Below are positions 16,337-24,896 of a DNA stretch of 55,679 bases, one piece after another. The position numbers and the translations under genes are program-made. Under the pieces are notes generated by a model. That model did no database searches. It saw nothing but the letters and a program-made list of their open reading frames with translations, and was not told the DNA's origin. Origin of the DNA: Verrucomicrobiota bacterium (GTDB taxonomy: Bacteria; Verrucomicrobiota; Verrucomicrobiia; Verrucomicrobiales; DEV007); NCBI GenBank assembly GCA_020630975.1, contig JAHDID010000004.1, positions 1-55,679 on the forward strand, in the 5' to 3' direction. Positions within the stretch are counted from its first letter, which is position 1. Every line of letters starts with the position of its first letter.

Positions 16337-16879
16337 TCACACCGATATCCCTTCTAACATTCGATCGCGAAATTGACATCCGCTCAACTCGACACAGCCT
16401 TCAACAAAAGATCGAGAAACACCGATACATTGCAAATTAACCCCCAATGCAAAATAATCATCGCTGTAGCATTCTTCCCTTTTGTAAGCAGCTACCATTC
16501 GTCGAACCAATTCGAGATGATCAGTCGCTTTCAAAATTAACCATAGGAATTCGGCAGAAACCTGTGTTTCTTTTACATTAATCACTATTTCCCCACTCTT
16601 CCCCACCGGTGGCCAAACACAACTTGATATCACATCAAATGCAGGTCTCTCCATAACCTGCTGTTGCTCGGATCTAGAGCAAATTAACTTATCCAAATCC
16701 GGAATCGACAGATCATTCAAAGGATCGCCATCAATTAAACTCACTATCGTAAATTCGAATAGGCCAAGCAGTATTTCAGCTGCCTTGTAGGAGCCCGAAA
16801 ACGCTTTTTGAGCAAACCGTTCCCTACACTCCGGAAACTCTAAAAACTGAGGTATTTTCTCTGGCAATCTCAGTTCCAT
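16337..16879 (-). CDS. Hypothetical protein beside the ClpX-like ATPase
   Basis: A 180-residue soluble protein with no signal peptide, membrane segment or recognisable motif; it has eight cysteines scattered along the chain and an acidic first half. Its start lies 12 bases after the stop of the ClpX-like gene on the same strand, so the two are probably co-transcribed and it could be an adaptor or substrate of that unfoldase. It is distinctly more AT-rich than the ATPase gene, which suggests a separate and possibly recent origin. Confidence 0.55.
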   Translation of the reverse strand: MELRLPEKIPQFLEFPECRERFAQKAFSGSYKAAEILLGLFEFTIVSLIDGDPLNDLSIPDLDKLICSRSEQQQVMERPAFDVISSCVWPPVGKSGEIVINVKETQVSAEFLWLILKATDHLELVRRMVAAYKREECYSDDYFALGVNLQCIGVSRSFVEGCVELSGCQFRDRMLEGISV

Positions 16880-16891
16880 ATATCCATCAGC

Positions 16892-18175
16892 TCACGCCAC
16901 CACCGCCACATCCACGCGTACCTCTCCGCGATCTAGCCACAGGCGCACTTGGCTGCCAGCTTCGCCAAACACTTGAAAAGCAGCCTCCTCCAGATGCGGC
17001 ACTAGCGATGCTCGGATCGCCCGCGCCCCCGTCTCCCGGCGGCGTGCGGAGTCGATGACATGATCGATCACCGCATCGTCTACGATCAACTGCACACGCT
17101 CTGCGGCGAACTCTCTGCGGTAAGCTGTCAGCACATTGTCTTCGAGGATTTGCTTAAGAACCTCCTTGTCCAAGGGCTGAAAAGGCACCATGCGCGAGAA
17201 ACGACCAACCAGCTCAGGTAGAATACCGTAGTTACTAAAAGCCCGCGTGTCCTCGAGTAGCTCAAAACCGATCTTCGACACCAGCGTATTGTCGATAGGT
17301 TTGGGTTTTTCCAGAAATCCGACGGAAGCCGCCCCACCGCCCTCGGCGAGATCGGCCACCTGCTTGAGCCCACTGAAAGCACCACAGGCGATGAACATGA
17401 TATTATGCAGCGGCATGGTCACCCGCTTGCCAAATGCACTGTAGCCAAAATCAGTCGGAAACGGCGAACTGCTGCCCGAGAGCATATTCAGCAGCCCACG
17501 CTGCACGCCAAAACCACTCACATCTTTGGTCGTGCCCTCACCGGCAAAGCGTGCTGCCGAGCGACTCGCTGCCAGCTTATCAAACTCATCCAAACAGATG
17601 ACACCGCAGCTCGCCCAAGCACGATCCTGATCTCCCGCCTCGAACAGCTCCGACAGGAGCATCAGTACATCATCGCCGATGTAGCCGGTCTCCGAGTAGC
17701 GCGTGACGTCGGCGATCACCGTGGGTACGCCGAGGATATCGCGAAACAACATCTCTGAGAGGTAAGTCTTGCCCGAGCCTGTCGCGCCGAGGAATAGATA
17801 ATTCTCCCGCATCGACCATTGCTCCTGCGGCAGACGTTCGACAAACTCGCGGCGCAGGCGCTGCATATGCCGATAGGCGAGCACGGCCCCAGCGCGCCGT
17901 GCGTGATCCTGCCCGCGGTAGCCTCTGGCCAGTAGCGCTTGTTCGATCTCGCGCGGGGTCAGCTGTGGCAGTGCTAGCAGTCGCTGGGCCACAGCATCCT
18001 TCTCCTTGTCAGAGAGATCGGGGCCAGCTTCGTCGGGGGTATCATCGACCAGATCAGGGACTTCCTGGTGGCGCAGCTCACGGCTTTTGCCAAAAAAGAT
18101 CTCTTCGGGGAATTCTTCTTCACTGGTATCAATCAGATCGTCGACAGTTTTGGGGTCTTTGTCGTTACCATTCAC
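16892..18175 (-). CDS. ClpX/HslU-like AAA+ ATPase lacking the zinc-binding domain
   Basis: A 427-residue AAA+ protein of the Clp/HslU unfoldase clade. Walker A is GATGSGKT (130-137), Walker B CLDEFDK (194-200), the pore-type loop GYIGDD (164-169), the sensor-1/arginine-finger region GRF (324-326) and sensor-2 TGARAIR (382-388). The ClpX N-terminal zinc domain (four cysteines) is missing and replaced by an acidic, disordered-looking 60 residues. An IGF tripeptide occurs at 302-304, as in the ClpP-docking loop of ClpX, but the loop around it is much shorter. Whether it binds ClpP is therefore open. It is divergent from the NUDIX gene and followed by an orphan in the same unit. It is a paralogue-type protein, not the housekeeping clpX. 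Confidence 0.8.
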   Translation of the reverse strand: MNGNDKDPKTVDDLIDTSEEEFPEEIFFGKSRELRHQEVPDLVDDTPDEAGPDLSDKEKDAVAQRLLALPQLTPREIEQALLARGYRGQDHARRAGAVLAYRHMQRLRREFVERLPQEQWSMRENYLFLGATGSGKTYLSEMLFRDILGVPTVIADVTRYSETGYIGDDVLMLLSELFEAGDQDRAWASCGVICLDEFDKLAASRSAARFAGEGTTKDVSGFGVQRGLLNMLSGSSSPFPTDFGYSAFGKRVTMPLHNIMFIACGAFSGLKQVADLAEGGGAASVGFLEKPKPIDNTLVSKIGFELLEDTRAFSNYGILPELVGRFSRMVPFQPLDKEVLKQILEDNVLTAYRREFAAERVQLIVDDAVIDHVIDSARRRETGARAIRASLVPHLEEAAFQVFGEAGSQVRLWLDRGEVRVDVAVVA

Positions 18176-18243
18176 ACCTATACCGTGCGCTCAGAAGTTT
18201 TTCCCTTCAAGCTCGATTTGCTCGGTTACAGTGGCGACTCACA

Positions 18244-18726
18244 ATGGATCTACTACCCGACGACGTCTTTTACGCTCAGCTCAATACGGTAAACCTCGCT
18301 TCTGGCGCCCTCATCCGGGACCAGGCAGGCCAAGTATTGATCGTAAACCCCAGCTACAAAGACACCTGGCTGATCCCCGGCGGCTCAGTCGACAAAGATG
18401 AGTCTCCTCACGAGACCTGCGTACGCGAGGTACAGGAGGAGCTAGGTCTACAGCTGCCAATCGGCCGCCCGCTCTCGATCGAGTACCTCGCCCGCCGCGA
18501 TTACAAGCCGGAAGCGATCCACTTCGTCTTCGACGGCGGGGTAATCGATGCCGATACCATCGCCCAGATCCAGCTATGCCCCGAGGAGCTCACCGAATAC
18601 CTTTTCTGCGATATCAATCGCGCCTGCGAACTGCTCGACCCCGCGCTAGGAGTCCGATTTCGAGCCGCATGGGAAAAACTGGACACAGCAGAGACAGCGT
18701 ATCTGGAGCGCGGCGAAAAGATGTAG
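18244..18726 (+). CDS. NUDIX hydrolase
   Basis: A 160-residue cytoplasmic pyrophosphohydrolase. The Nudix box GX5EX7REUXEEXGU is perfect at residues 47-69 (Gly47, Glu53, Arg61, Glu62, Glu65, Glu66, Gly68). The ATG at 18244 is used; the frame runs much further upstream only as antisense to the ClpX-like gene. NUDIX enzymes cleave nucleoside diphosphates linked to another moiety; the exact substrate is not visible. It diverges from the ATPase gene with 68 bases between the starts, so the two may share a control region. Confidence 0.88.
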   Translation: MDLLPDDVFYAQLNTVNLASGALIRDQAGQVLIVNPSYKDTWLIPGGSVDKDESPHETCVREVQEELGLQLPIGRPLSIEYLARRDYKPEAIHFVFDGGVIDADTIAQIQLCPEELTEYLFCDINRACELLDPALGVRFRAAWEKLDTAETAYLERGEKM

Positions 18727-18844
18727 CCCTGCTCATAAAAGCTCTTCAACTGACACCCAATCCCCAGAAGAGTTGTGGGTGGATGTGGCGGCGAAAGCCA
18801 GAGAGTGGCCGCAGAGCCTATCCGCCAATACATCTAGTCCCTAC

Positions 18845-18925
18845 GTAGAACCAGCCTTCAGCTGACCGGCATGCTGAGCCAGAAGATATGCAGAGGGAAG
18901 TCGGTCAGCTACAAGCTGACCCTAC
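18845..18925. repeat. Head-to-head pair of GTAG-led REP-like hairpins (BIME-like)
   Basis: On the forward strand GTAG at 18845-18848 is followed by a hairpin with arms AACCAGC and GCTGACC (G-U pairs allowed). On the reverse strand GTAG at 18925-18922 is followed by a perfect 8-bp hairpin, GGTCAGCT/AGCTGACC with a 3-base loop (18904-18921 on the forward strand). The two units point towards each other. A GTAG tetranucleotide at the foot of an imperfect palindrome is the known mark of REP sequences recognised by RAYT transposases. Confidence 0.7.
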
Positions 18926-18997
18926 ATAGGCCGAAGCAAAGCACTTGCACGATGAAACAGCCACTCGCGCCACATTAGCTGAAGCCTAGTCGTCGCC

Positions 18998-19753
18998 TCA
19001 CTTAAAATCCACCAACCGCTTCACTTTCCGCGCCAGATCGATCGCGCGCTCCAGCATCTTCTGCCAGTCGATCCCATCTGCAGTCGGTAGATCTAGCGCC
19101 GTGCCATCGCGAGCTTTATCCATCTCATCCTGGAGCATTTTGCCTGGGCAGCCGGTTTTACCTAGCTCTCGGTGAGTATAGATTTGTGCCTTGTCCACCT
19201 CGTAGCGCTGCCGCAGATAGACTAAAAATCGAAATAGCCCAGACAGCCCCGCCTCAGTCGGTTTATCATCATAGGTATTACCGAGAAACATCACTCCGAT
19301 ATTGCCGGTATTCTCGCCTTTGGCGTGTGCCCCCTGGTACTTCATCGACCGGGCCTGCCAGATCCGCCCCAGAGGATCGACGATATAGTGGTAGCCGATA
19401 TCAGCATACTTCTGGGAGTGAGCGTTGCGGATAGAAGTGATGCGTTTTTTTATCTGCGTCTCGGTGGTCATCGGCAGCGGCGGCATGCCATCGTGATGCA
19501 CGGTGATGCGTGTCACCTCACCCATCGGGCTCATATCCTCGGGATCGGGAGTATCGCTAGAGTCGGTCCACTCATCGCGCTCGATCAGGGTGAGCGACTC
19601 GGGCCAGGGCGTGTCTTTAGGCATGACCTCGGGTGGAAAGACCACCGGATAGGCGATGTAGGCTAGCACTGCGGCTAGCCCCACCAGTATGAGAAAGAAA
19701 AATGTGCAGTAACAGGAGCGTCGTTTGCGTCTGGGCATCGGAGAAGTGGACAA
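18998..19753 (-). CDS. Membrane-anchored N-acetylmuramoyl-L-alanine amidase (PGRP/Amidase_2 fold)
   Basis: A 251-residue protein with a basic N-terminus and one membrane segment (about residues 17-38), so the catalytic part faces the periplasm. The PGRP/Amidase_2 domain covers about residues 80-210: VHHDG (His86 or His87), DIGYHYIVDPLGRIWQAR, GAHAKGENTGNIGV, and IYTHRELGKTGCPG with His194 and Cys202, the usual zinc ligands. It should cut between muramic acid and L-alanine in peptidoglycan. It is preceded by the 21-bp motif and metal-related genes but appears to be its own unit. A REP-like pair lies downstream. Confidence 0.9.
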   Translation of the reverse strand: MSTSPMPRRKRRSCYCTFFFLILVGLAAVLAYIAYPVVFPPEVMPKDTPWPESLTLIERDEWTDSSDTPDPEDMSPMGEVTRITVHHDGMPPLPMTTETQIKKRITSIRNAHSQKYADIGYHYIVDPLGRIWQARSMKYQGAHAKGENTGNIGVMFLGNTYDDKPTEAGLSGLFRFLVYLRQRYEVDKAQIYTHRELGKTGCPGKMLQDEMDKARDGTALDLPTADGIDWQKMLERAIDLARKVKRLVDFK

Positions 19754-19840
19754 ATCATACTCGGTAGAGAGCCCAGTTTCAAGCGCGCTCCCATGGGCCC
19801 CGATACAGAGCCCATGAAAGGTAGCTTTCTCAAAAAGTTT

Positions 19841-20893
19841 CTAGAATGCCTTCTGCCAGCCTGCAGTGGTCATCCACTCCATGCCGAGCTGAGGGCCATT
19901 GAGATCCTGCCACACAGTGGTGCCAGTCTCGATCGCGAAGCGATGGCCTTTGAGGGGACCATTCTGCAGGTAGAAATTGAGACCACCTAATAGGTCGACT
20001 CTCTCACCACCACGCAGGTCAGGGCGAGCCGTAGGCACCATCATAGGATTTAGCGCGGCATCCGCACCATCGACATTGCCCCAAGTCTTGTAAGCAGCGC
20101 GGAAAGAGGCGCTCACGCTATCGCTGAACTGATAGGCGGTCCATGCAGTCGCACCGAACTCATCGCCCAGAGAATAGCCCAGATCATTGCGGCCCAGACG
20201 AAGGGTACCATTCAGCTGAGCACCCCATGAGAGATGGCCCGACTGGCCGAGATAGGTCACGCCTGGCAGGAGATCCCATGTACCGGAGCCGAGCTGCATG
20301 GCGTAGGGCAGGCGCACAGCATTTGGAGCACTAGCCGGTGTCACACCAGTCTCTTTGATCGAGCCAGTAGGCGCACTAGCCACGAGGTTGAAATGTGCGC
20401 GCTGATTGTCCTCGTCGAAGAACTTCAACAAACCACCGAATTTGAAATCACCGATACCAGAGGTAGCCGTGCGGAATGTGTTACCATTCATCATCTCGTG
20501 CTGCATCGCCTTGTCGATATAGTTCACCATACCGAGGAGTGTCAGATCATCAGTAGGCGCATACATACCACCGAGCATATGCATCTGAGTCTGCATATCA
20601 GTCGGAGCTACCATGAAGCCCTGCGCACGGACTTGAGCTGGAGTTAGCTCGGTACCACCGTCGATATTCGGGCGCATCTCCATGAACATGTAGCGATACG
20701 AGAGCATAGCCTCTCCTGCATCATGAGTGTGCTCGCCCATCACACCGATCGGTGCGTGGCTGTCGACACGGTGGTCGTCCCACTTCACGCCGTGATGTGG
20801 GTTCTTATCATCGATGATCAGCGGCTCTGGGCCAGCTAGAGTGAGCAGCGGCATCGCCACTGCGAGTAGGGTTGGTATGGTTTTAGTAGTCAT
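19841..20893 (-). CDS. Putative outer-membrane beta-barrel protein, metal-linked family
   Basis: A 350-residue exported protein with a signal peptide and a chain of alternating amphipathic strands ending in a terminal phenylalanine, as expected of an outer-membrane barrel. It begins after the signal with DHRVDSHAPIGVMGEHTHDAG and is rich in Met and His (MFMEM, MQTQMHMLGGM). Proteins with this PIGVMG-HxH start are often annotated as transporters (phenol MetA-pathway-like domain) and are often found near copper or heavy-metal genes; this is from recollection. The linked CxxCH peptide gene upstream on the same strand supports a metal-related role. Substrate unproven. Confidence 0.6.
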   Translation of the reverse strand: MTTKTIPTLLAVAMPLLTLAGPEPLIIDDKNPHHGVKWDDHRVDSHAPIGVMGEHTHDAGEAMLSYRYMFMEMRPNIDGGTELTPAQVRAQGFMVAPTDMQTQMHMLGGMYAPTDDLTLLGMVNYIDKAMQHEMMNGNTFRTATSGIGDFKFGGLLKFFDEDNQRAHFNLVASAPTGSIKETGVTPASAPNAVRLPYAMQLGSGTWDLLPGVTYLGQSGHLSWGAQLNGTLRLGRNDLGYSLGDEFGATAWTAYQFSDSVSASFRAAYKTWGNVDGADAALNPMMVPTARPDLRGGERVDLLGGLNFYLQNGPLKGHRFAIETGTTVWQDLNGPQLGMEWMTTAGWQKAF

Positions 20894-20980
20894 AAGGATT
20901 TTGTTTAAGAAAGTTTAATTATCAAATTAGGTTTGAGATCTTTGGAAAATTGCCCCAAAAGGCTGAAAACACCCCATTTT

Positions 20981-21038
20981 CAATAGGGTACAGAAAAAAA
21001 CTGAATAGGGTACAATCCTGACTCAATAGGGTACAATG
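20981..21038 (+). repeat. Dispersed tandem motif, copy 2 (three units)
   Basis: Three units with core AATAGGGTACA lie 22 and then 21 bases apart, the last two joined by a spacer ending in TGACT. This copy lies between two leftward genes, about 90 bases upstream of the outer-membrane protein start and 80 bases after the CxxCH peptide stop. Its orientation relative to these genes is the opposite of copies 1 and 3. Confidence 0.75.
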
Positions 21039-21117
21039 GGTGTTTCCGACTCAACTGAAAAACACCTGCTACCCCTAGACGGAGCAGATCATACTGCGAC
21101 ACTGGCGTCGCCAGCGA

Positions 21118-21495
21118 CTATGCCCACGGCGGTGGCAGCAGCGGTGCCTCGGCTCTATGAGGCTGCTGTCGTGCAGGACTAAGTGCCAATCGCTGCCCAG
21201 CCCTGCGGAAGGCTCGTAGCTCACGGTTTGCGCAACCGCTAGCTAGCAGTTGCTTGCTCTCCCACTGCGCTTGCCCATCGCGATCCTCCTCGCGATCCGC
21301 TTCCAGCTGGTGGCAGCGATCGCACTTCTCTTCACCGATTATCGATTGGTATAGCGTACGCGCGACAGACCCATCTGCATCTGCAGACTCAGCCGCCATC
21401 TGTCCCCAAGTGACAGACTGCATGACCAGCCAATGGACATCCCCTATCGAGAGGAGCACCACTACTGGCAAGAGCTGGAGAAAAAATCGCCGCAC
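21118..21495 (-). CDS. Small secreted protein with a CxxCH motif
   Basis: A 125-residue protein with an N-terminal signal or membrane segment (MRRFFLQLLPVVVLLSIGDVH) followed by VMQSVTWGQM and a CDRCHQL motif at residues 58-64. Similar small proteins with a CxxC after such a helix occur beside metal-related outer-membrane genes in Verrucomicrobiota (recollection). The C-terminal 60 residues are Arg/Pro/Gln-rich with little structure. The motif may bind a metal ion. A c-type haem is possible by pattern but not expected in a protein of this kind. It precedes the outer-membrane protein on the same strand with about 220 bases between, containing a dispersed repeat. Confidence 0.55.
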   Translation of the reverse strand: MRRFFLQLLPVVVLLSIGDVHWLVMQSVTWGQMAAESADADGSVARTLYQSIIGEEKCDRCHQLEADREEDRDGQAQWESKQLLASGCANRELRAFRRAGQRLALSPARQQPHRAEAPLLPPPWA

Positions 21496-21595
21496 ACCGG
21501 ACCTATAGCCATCATAAGCAAGAGCGCCAGTGAAAATATGCGCGACACCGGGCCGCGCCTATGTTAAATCAGGACCGTTAAGGAAACCTATCGTT

Positions 21596-21832
21596 ATGGC
21601 TTTTAACTCAGAGGAAAGAGACCTGCTGCTCGCCGTAAAAGGCGTCGGCCCCACAGTCGTACAGCGGCTGGAGGAGTATGGGTTTTCCACACTCGAGGAA
21701 CTATCCGAAGCCAATACCGATCACATCCTACAGTGGGTAGCCGATCACTTGAAAAGCTCCTGCTGGAAAAACGCTCCTCGAGCTCGCCAAGCGATAGACG
21801 ATGCTATCGCTGAGGCCAAACGACACCGCTAA
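21596..21832 (+). CDS. Helix-hairpin-helix protein
   Basis: A 78-residue soluble protein starting at ATG 21596, preceded by AGGA. Residues about 10-40 (VKGVGPTVVQRLEEYGFSTLEEL) form a helix-hairpin-helix motif with the GVGP hairpin, as found in DNA-binding and Cdd1-like proteins. There is nothing else in the chain, so it is essentially one domain. Longer reading-frame extension upstream is not supported. It sits 22 bases before the rhomboid gene and may be co-transcribed. A nucleic-acid-binding role is probable, its target unknown. Confidence 0.75.
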   Translation: MAFNSEERDLLLAVKGVGPTVVQRLEEYGFSTLEELSEANTDHILQWVADHLKSSCWKNAPRARQAIDDAIAEAKRHR

Positions 21833-21854
21833 CCCTATCACCACCTAACCTACC

Positions 21855-22619
21855 ATGATTTTTCCCATCTCCGACGACGACACGAAACTGAAGCGCTTTG
21901 CCTGGGTGACGCTGCTACTGCTGATCGCCAATGTGGCAGTGTACTTCTACCAACAGCAGAATCCCAGTTTCACCTACGGATACTCCGCCATCCCGAAAGA
22001 GATCCTCACCAATACTGATCTGACTGAGACTCAAGTCATCGAGGTGAAAGGCGAAACCAAAGAAATCCCACAGGCACCAGGGCCGACACCTATCCTGCTG
22101 ACGATTTTCACCGCTATGTTCATGCATGGAAATCTGATGCACATCGGCTCGAACCTGCTGTTTCTCTGGATCTTTGGCGATAATGTCGAGAATCGCTTTG
22201 GCCACATGCGCTTTCTGCTCTTCTACATCGTCACAGGAGTCATCGCCAGCCTCGCCCACATCCTGTTCGATCCCGGCTCTGTGGTGCCATCGCTAGGGGC
22301 ATCGGGAGCTATCGCCGGAGTGCTGGGAGCTTATCTGGTGATGTTTCCACACAATAAGGTCAATGCCCTGTTCTTTATCCGCATCATCTCGCTGCCCGCA
22401 TTCCTCGTCATCGGCGCGTGGGGTGTCATGCAGGTGGTATCGATGATGATGACCAACCAAGAAGGTGGCGGCGTGGCCTATGCTGCCCACATCGGCGGAC
22501 TGGTGGCCGGTATGATACTGGGCCTCGGCTACCGCTTCGCCATCGAGCGCGAACCAAAGGACAACGTGCTCTACCAGAACTACGAGGACGATCCCAAAGC
22601 CCGCCGAGGACTGTTCTAG
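21855..22619 (+). CDS. Rhomboid-family intramembrane serine protease
   Basis: A 254-residue polytopic membrane protein. The catalytic dyad is visible: Ser150 in GASGAIAG and His212 in AAHIGG, both in membrane segments. The conserved FTAMFMHGNLMHIGSN loop and the ENRFGHMRF (ExRxG) motif are also present. Rhomboids cut substrate proteins within or next to the membrane. A 50-residue loop after the first segment (about 40-75) is the usual L1-type region. The gene ends in TAG that overlaps the GTG start of the next gene by one base, which indicates translational coupling. Confidence 0.92.
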   Translation: MIFPISDDDTKLKRFAWVTLLLLIANVAVYFYQQQNPSFTYGYSAIPKEILTNTDLTETQVIEVKGETKEIPQAPGPTPILLTIFTAMFMHGNLMHIGSNLLFLWIFGDNVENRFGHMRFLLFYIVTGVIASLAHILFDPGSVVPSLGASGAIAGVLGAYLVMFPHNKVNALFFIRIISLPAFLVIGAWGVMQVVSMMMTNQEGGGVAYAAHIGGLVAGMILGLGYRFAIEREPKDNVLYQNYEDDPKARRGLF

Positions 22620-24892
22620 TGAAAAAGCTCATTCTCTTAGCCGCACTGATCTTTCTGGCCTACAACGGCACAACCCGTGCCGGTCAGATCGCTCAGGCCC
22701 CTGACATTCGCCTGCCAGAGGTACCCACGCCAGCCGAGCGACACGCTCAGGCGGAGCTAGCCCATTTCATCCAAGCGATGACAGGCTGGTCGCTGGACAG
22801 CCCTATTGAGTCGAGCCCTGTCATCGAGATCGGTCGCACCGAGGGAAATCTCGCCTACCTGCAGACACTAAATCTACCCGACGAGCGCTCGGCCCTAGCC
22901 GGACGCGACACCTATCTCGTCGTACACGATGGCTCTACTCTCCGGCTCTGCGGAGCCAACGATCGAGCCACACTATACGCCACCTATGCCTGGCTGCGGC
23001 TGCAGGGCTGTCGCTGGTATTTTCCCGGCGAGCTAGGCCAGATCATCCCACAGCGAACTAGCCTAGACCTGCCCGACAGCCCCATCCTATCGCGCCCCCA
23101 ATTCCTCGTGCGAGAGATCGACAAGATCCAAGGTCACGGGGTGAGCGACCTCGAGGCCATGGACTGGGCGTCTCGCAATGGACTAAATCGCCAATTCTCC
23201 CTACATCGCAAATGGAGCGATGCCTCTGCCCGAGGCGGCCAGGTACTCTGGCATCGGCTAGCGCACAACTACGAGTGGATGCTACCCGTCGATGAGTATT
23301 TCGACGAGCACCCTGAGTGCTACCCCCTCTACCACGGCCGTCGCATCCCACTAGGCATGGATCGAGCCAATATCTGCACCACCCATCCTGAGGTGATATC
23401 GACCATCGCGAGTGCGGCGGGTGCTTGGTACGATCGGCACACCACCGGCAGCCTCGTGCCGCTCTCGCCTCCCGACGGGCTCATCCGCTGGTGTGAGTGC
23501 ACCGACTGCTCGGCTCTAGGTGGAAAAAATTTCACCCCAGGCCCCATGGGCTCGATGAGCCGTCGGCACACCACTTTCGTCAATGCCGTGGCTAGGCAGC
23601 TGGCCGAGACCCACCCCGATCGCGAGCTGCTCCTGCTCGCCTATCAGAACTATCAGCGACCACCTGCCCCACTAAAACTAGGGCCCAATATCAAAGTGCA
23701 GGTGGCCCGCACTGGCGACCTGCTGCGCCCCATCGATGCCGATACCGACATGGGCCAGACCATGTCGGCATGGTCTGCCGATGGTATCTGGGACTACGCC
23801 CTACTGGCCGATGGCGATGCCACCATGCCTCTACCTGTCGCCCGTTCACTCGGTGAGAGCATCCAGTGGATGGCCGAGCAGGGATATAGCGACTACTATT
23901 TCATCCAGGCCAGCACCTCCATCCGCCACAATCCCCTCGCCCACTACCTGATCGCCCAGCTCACCTGGGATCCGCGCCAATCCATCGACGAGCTCATCGC
24001 CACTTTCTGCACCGATCTCTACGGCCCCGCCGCCGAGCCCATGCTAGCCTACTGGCTATTCCTAGAGGAAAGCGCCCGGCAGAGCCCCTGGCAGCCCACC
24101 TTTTGGCGAGACCTGACTCACCCGCCCAGCAGCTGGCTGTCGCCCACCGTCCTCGCCCAGCTCGACGATCTACTCAGCCAGGCCGAAGCAGCGGCCCCCG
24201 ACGGCCCGTTTGCCGACCGTATCACTCTAGCCAGAGACAGCTATCTCACGGCTCGAGACTATGTGGCTCCGACACTGGAGCCATCCCTGCGCCCACTCAC
24301 TGTCACACTGCCAGAGCCTGGCACCGTCCAGCTCTCGGCCGACGATCGCCCTCTACTCTACCCCGGCGACTACCTGCGTAGCCCCAGCGGTAGGCTAGGC
24401 TTTTCCGTGTGTCTGGATGCCCTGCCCAAAGACAAGGGCCAAATCATCTCGCTATTCAGCGCCGGGCGAAAAGGCACCGAAGGCTGGCTGCAACTCTACC
24501 TGAGCGCCGATGGCCAACTCGGCTGGCTCTGGACCGGCTCCACCCATACCGAAAAACCAGGCGAAAAGCCCTACTACTTTCACCTACACAGCCCGGTAGA
24601 GATCGCCACCAATCAGTGGCACCACATCGAAATCGCCTGGGATCAACCCGCCCAGCACCTATCCCTAAGACTAGACGGCAAAGTCCTCGAGCAGAGAGAC
24701 AATGCCAGCTACAGCCACCATTTCTGGCCCAGCTCCATCGGTATCGGCTGCTCCACCGCAGCTCTGCAAACCGGCCGAGTCCAGGGCCAATACCGCGACC
24801 TAAAAATCGAGCACGATACGATCCAAGTATTTCACTCATTATGGAATGATGAGAACTTAAAGGTTCGCAGTGCGAGGCTACCTGTGAGGTGA
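22619..24892 (+). CDS. Secreted DUF4838 protein with C-terminal LamG-like domain
   Basis: A 757-residue exported protein. The start is the GTG at 22619, overlapping the rhomboid stop by one base (TAGTG); a longer frame upstream is only antisense-like extension. A signal peptide is followed by an N-terminal alpha/beta domain like that found before glycoside-hydrolase barrels (GRDTYLVV, LRLCGANDRATLYATYAWL), then a DUF4838 barrel (about residues 170-480) with ICTTHPEV and WCECTDC, the latter containing a CxxxC cluster. Residues about 590-745 form a LamG/concanavalin-like beta-sandwich (QWHHIEIAWDQPAQHLSLRLDGK). A role in binding and cutting polysaccharides outside the cell is likely but unproven. 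Confidence 0.75.
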   Translation: MKKLILLAALIFLAYNGTTRAGQIAQAPDIRLPEVPTPAERHAQAELAHFIQAMTGWSLDSPIESSPVIEIGRTEGNLAYLQTLNLPDERSALAGRDTYLVVHDGSTLRLCGANDRATLYATYAWLRLQGCRWYFPGELGQIIPQRTSLDLPDSPILSRPQFLVREIDKIQGHGVSDLEAMDWASRNGLNRQFSLHRKWSDASARGGQVLWHRLAHNYEWMLPVDEYFDEHPECYPLYHGRRIPLGMDRANICTTHPEVISTIASAAGAWYDRHTTGSLVPLSPPDGLIRWCECTDCSALGGKNFTPGPMGSMSRRHTTFVNAVARQLAETHPDRELLLLAYQNYQRPPAPLKLGPNIKVQVARTGDLLRPIDADTDMGQTMSAWSADGIWDYALLADGDATMPLPVARSLGESIQWMAEQGYSDYYFIQASTSIRHNPLAHYLIAQLTWDPRQSIDELIATFCTDLYGPAAEPMLAYWLFLEESARQSPWQPTFWRDLTHPPSSWLSPTVLAQLDDLLSQAEAAAPDGPFADRITLARDSYLTARDYVAPTLEPSLRPLTVTLPEPGTVQLSADDRPLLYPGDYLRSPSGRLGFSVCLDALPKDKGQIISLFSAGRKGTEGWLQLYLSADGQLGWLWTGSTHTEKPGEKPYYFHLHSPVEIATNQWHHIEIAWDQPAQHLSLRLDGKVLEQRDNASYSHHFWPSSIGIGCSTAALQTGRVQGQYRDLKIEHDTIQVFHSLWNDENLKVRSARLPVR

Positions 24893-24896
24893 AACC

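Noticed and set aside
21118-21495. CDRCH as a c-type haem site
   Set aside because: A single motif in a small protein without a cytochrome fold; metal binding is the more likely role.
22801-22820. CCCTATTGAGTC inside the DUF4838 gene resembling the dispersed motif
   Set aside because: Only 12 bases match, there is no second unit 21 bases away, and the codons fit the protein.
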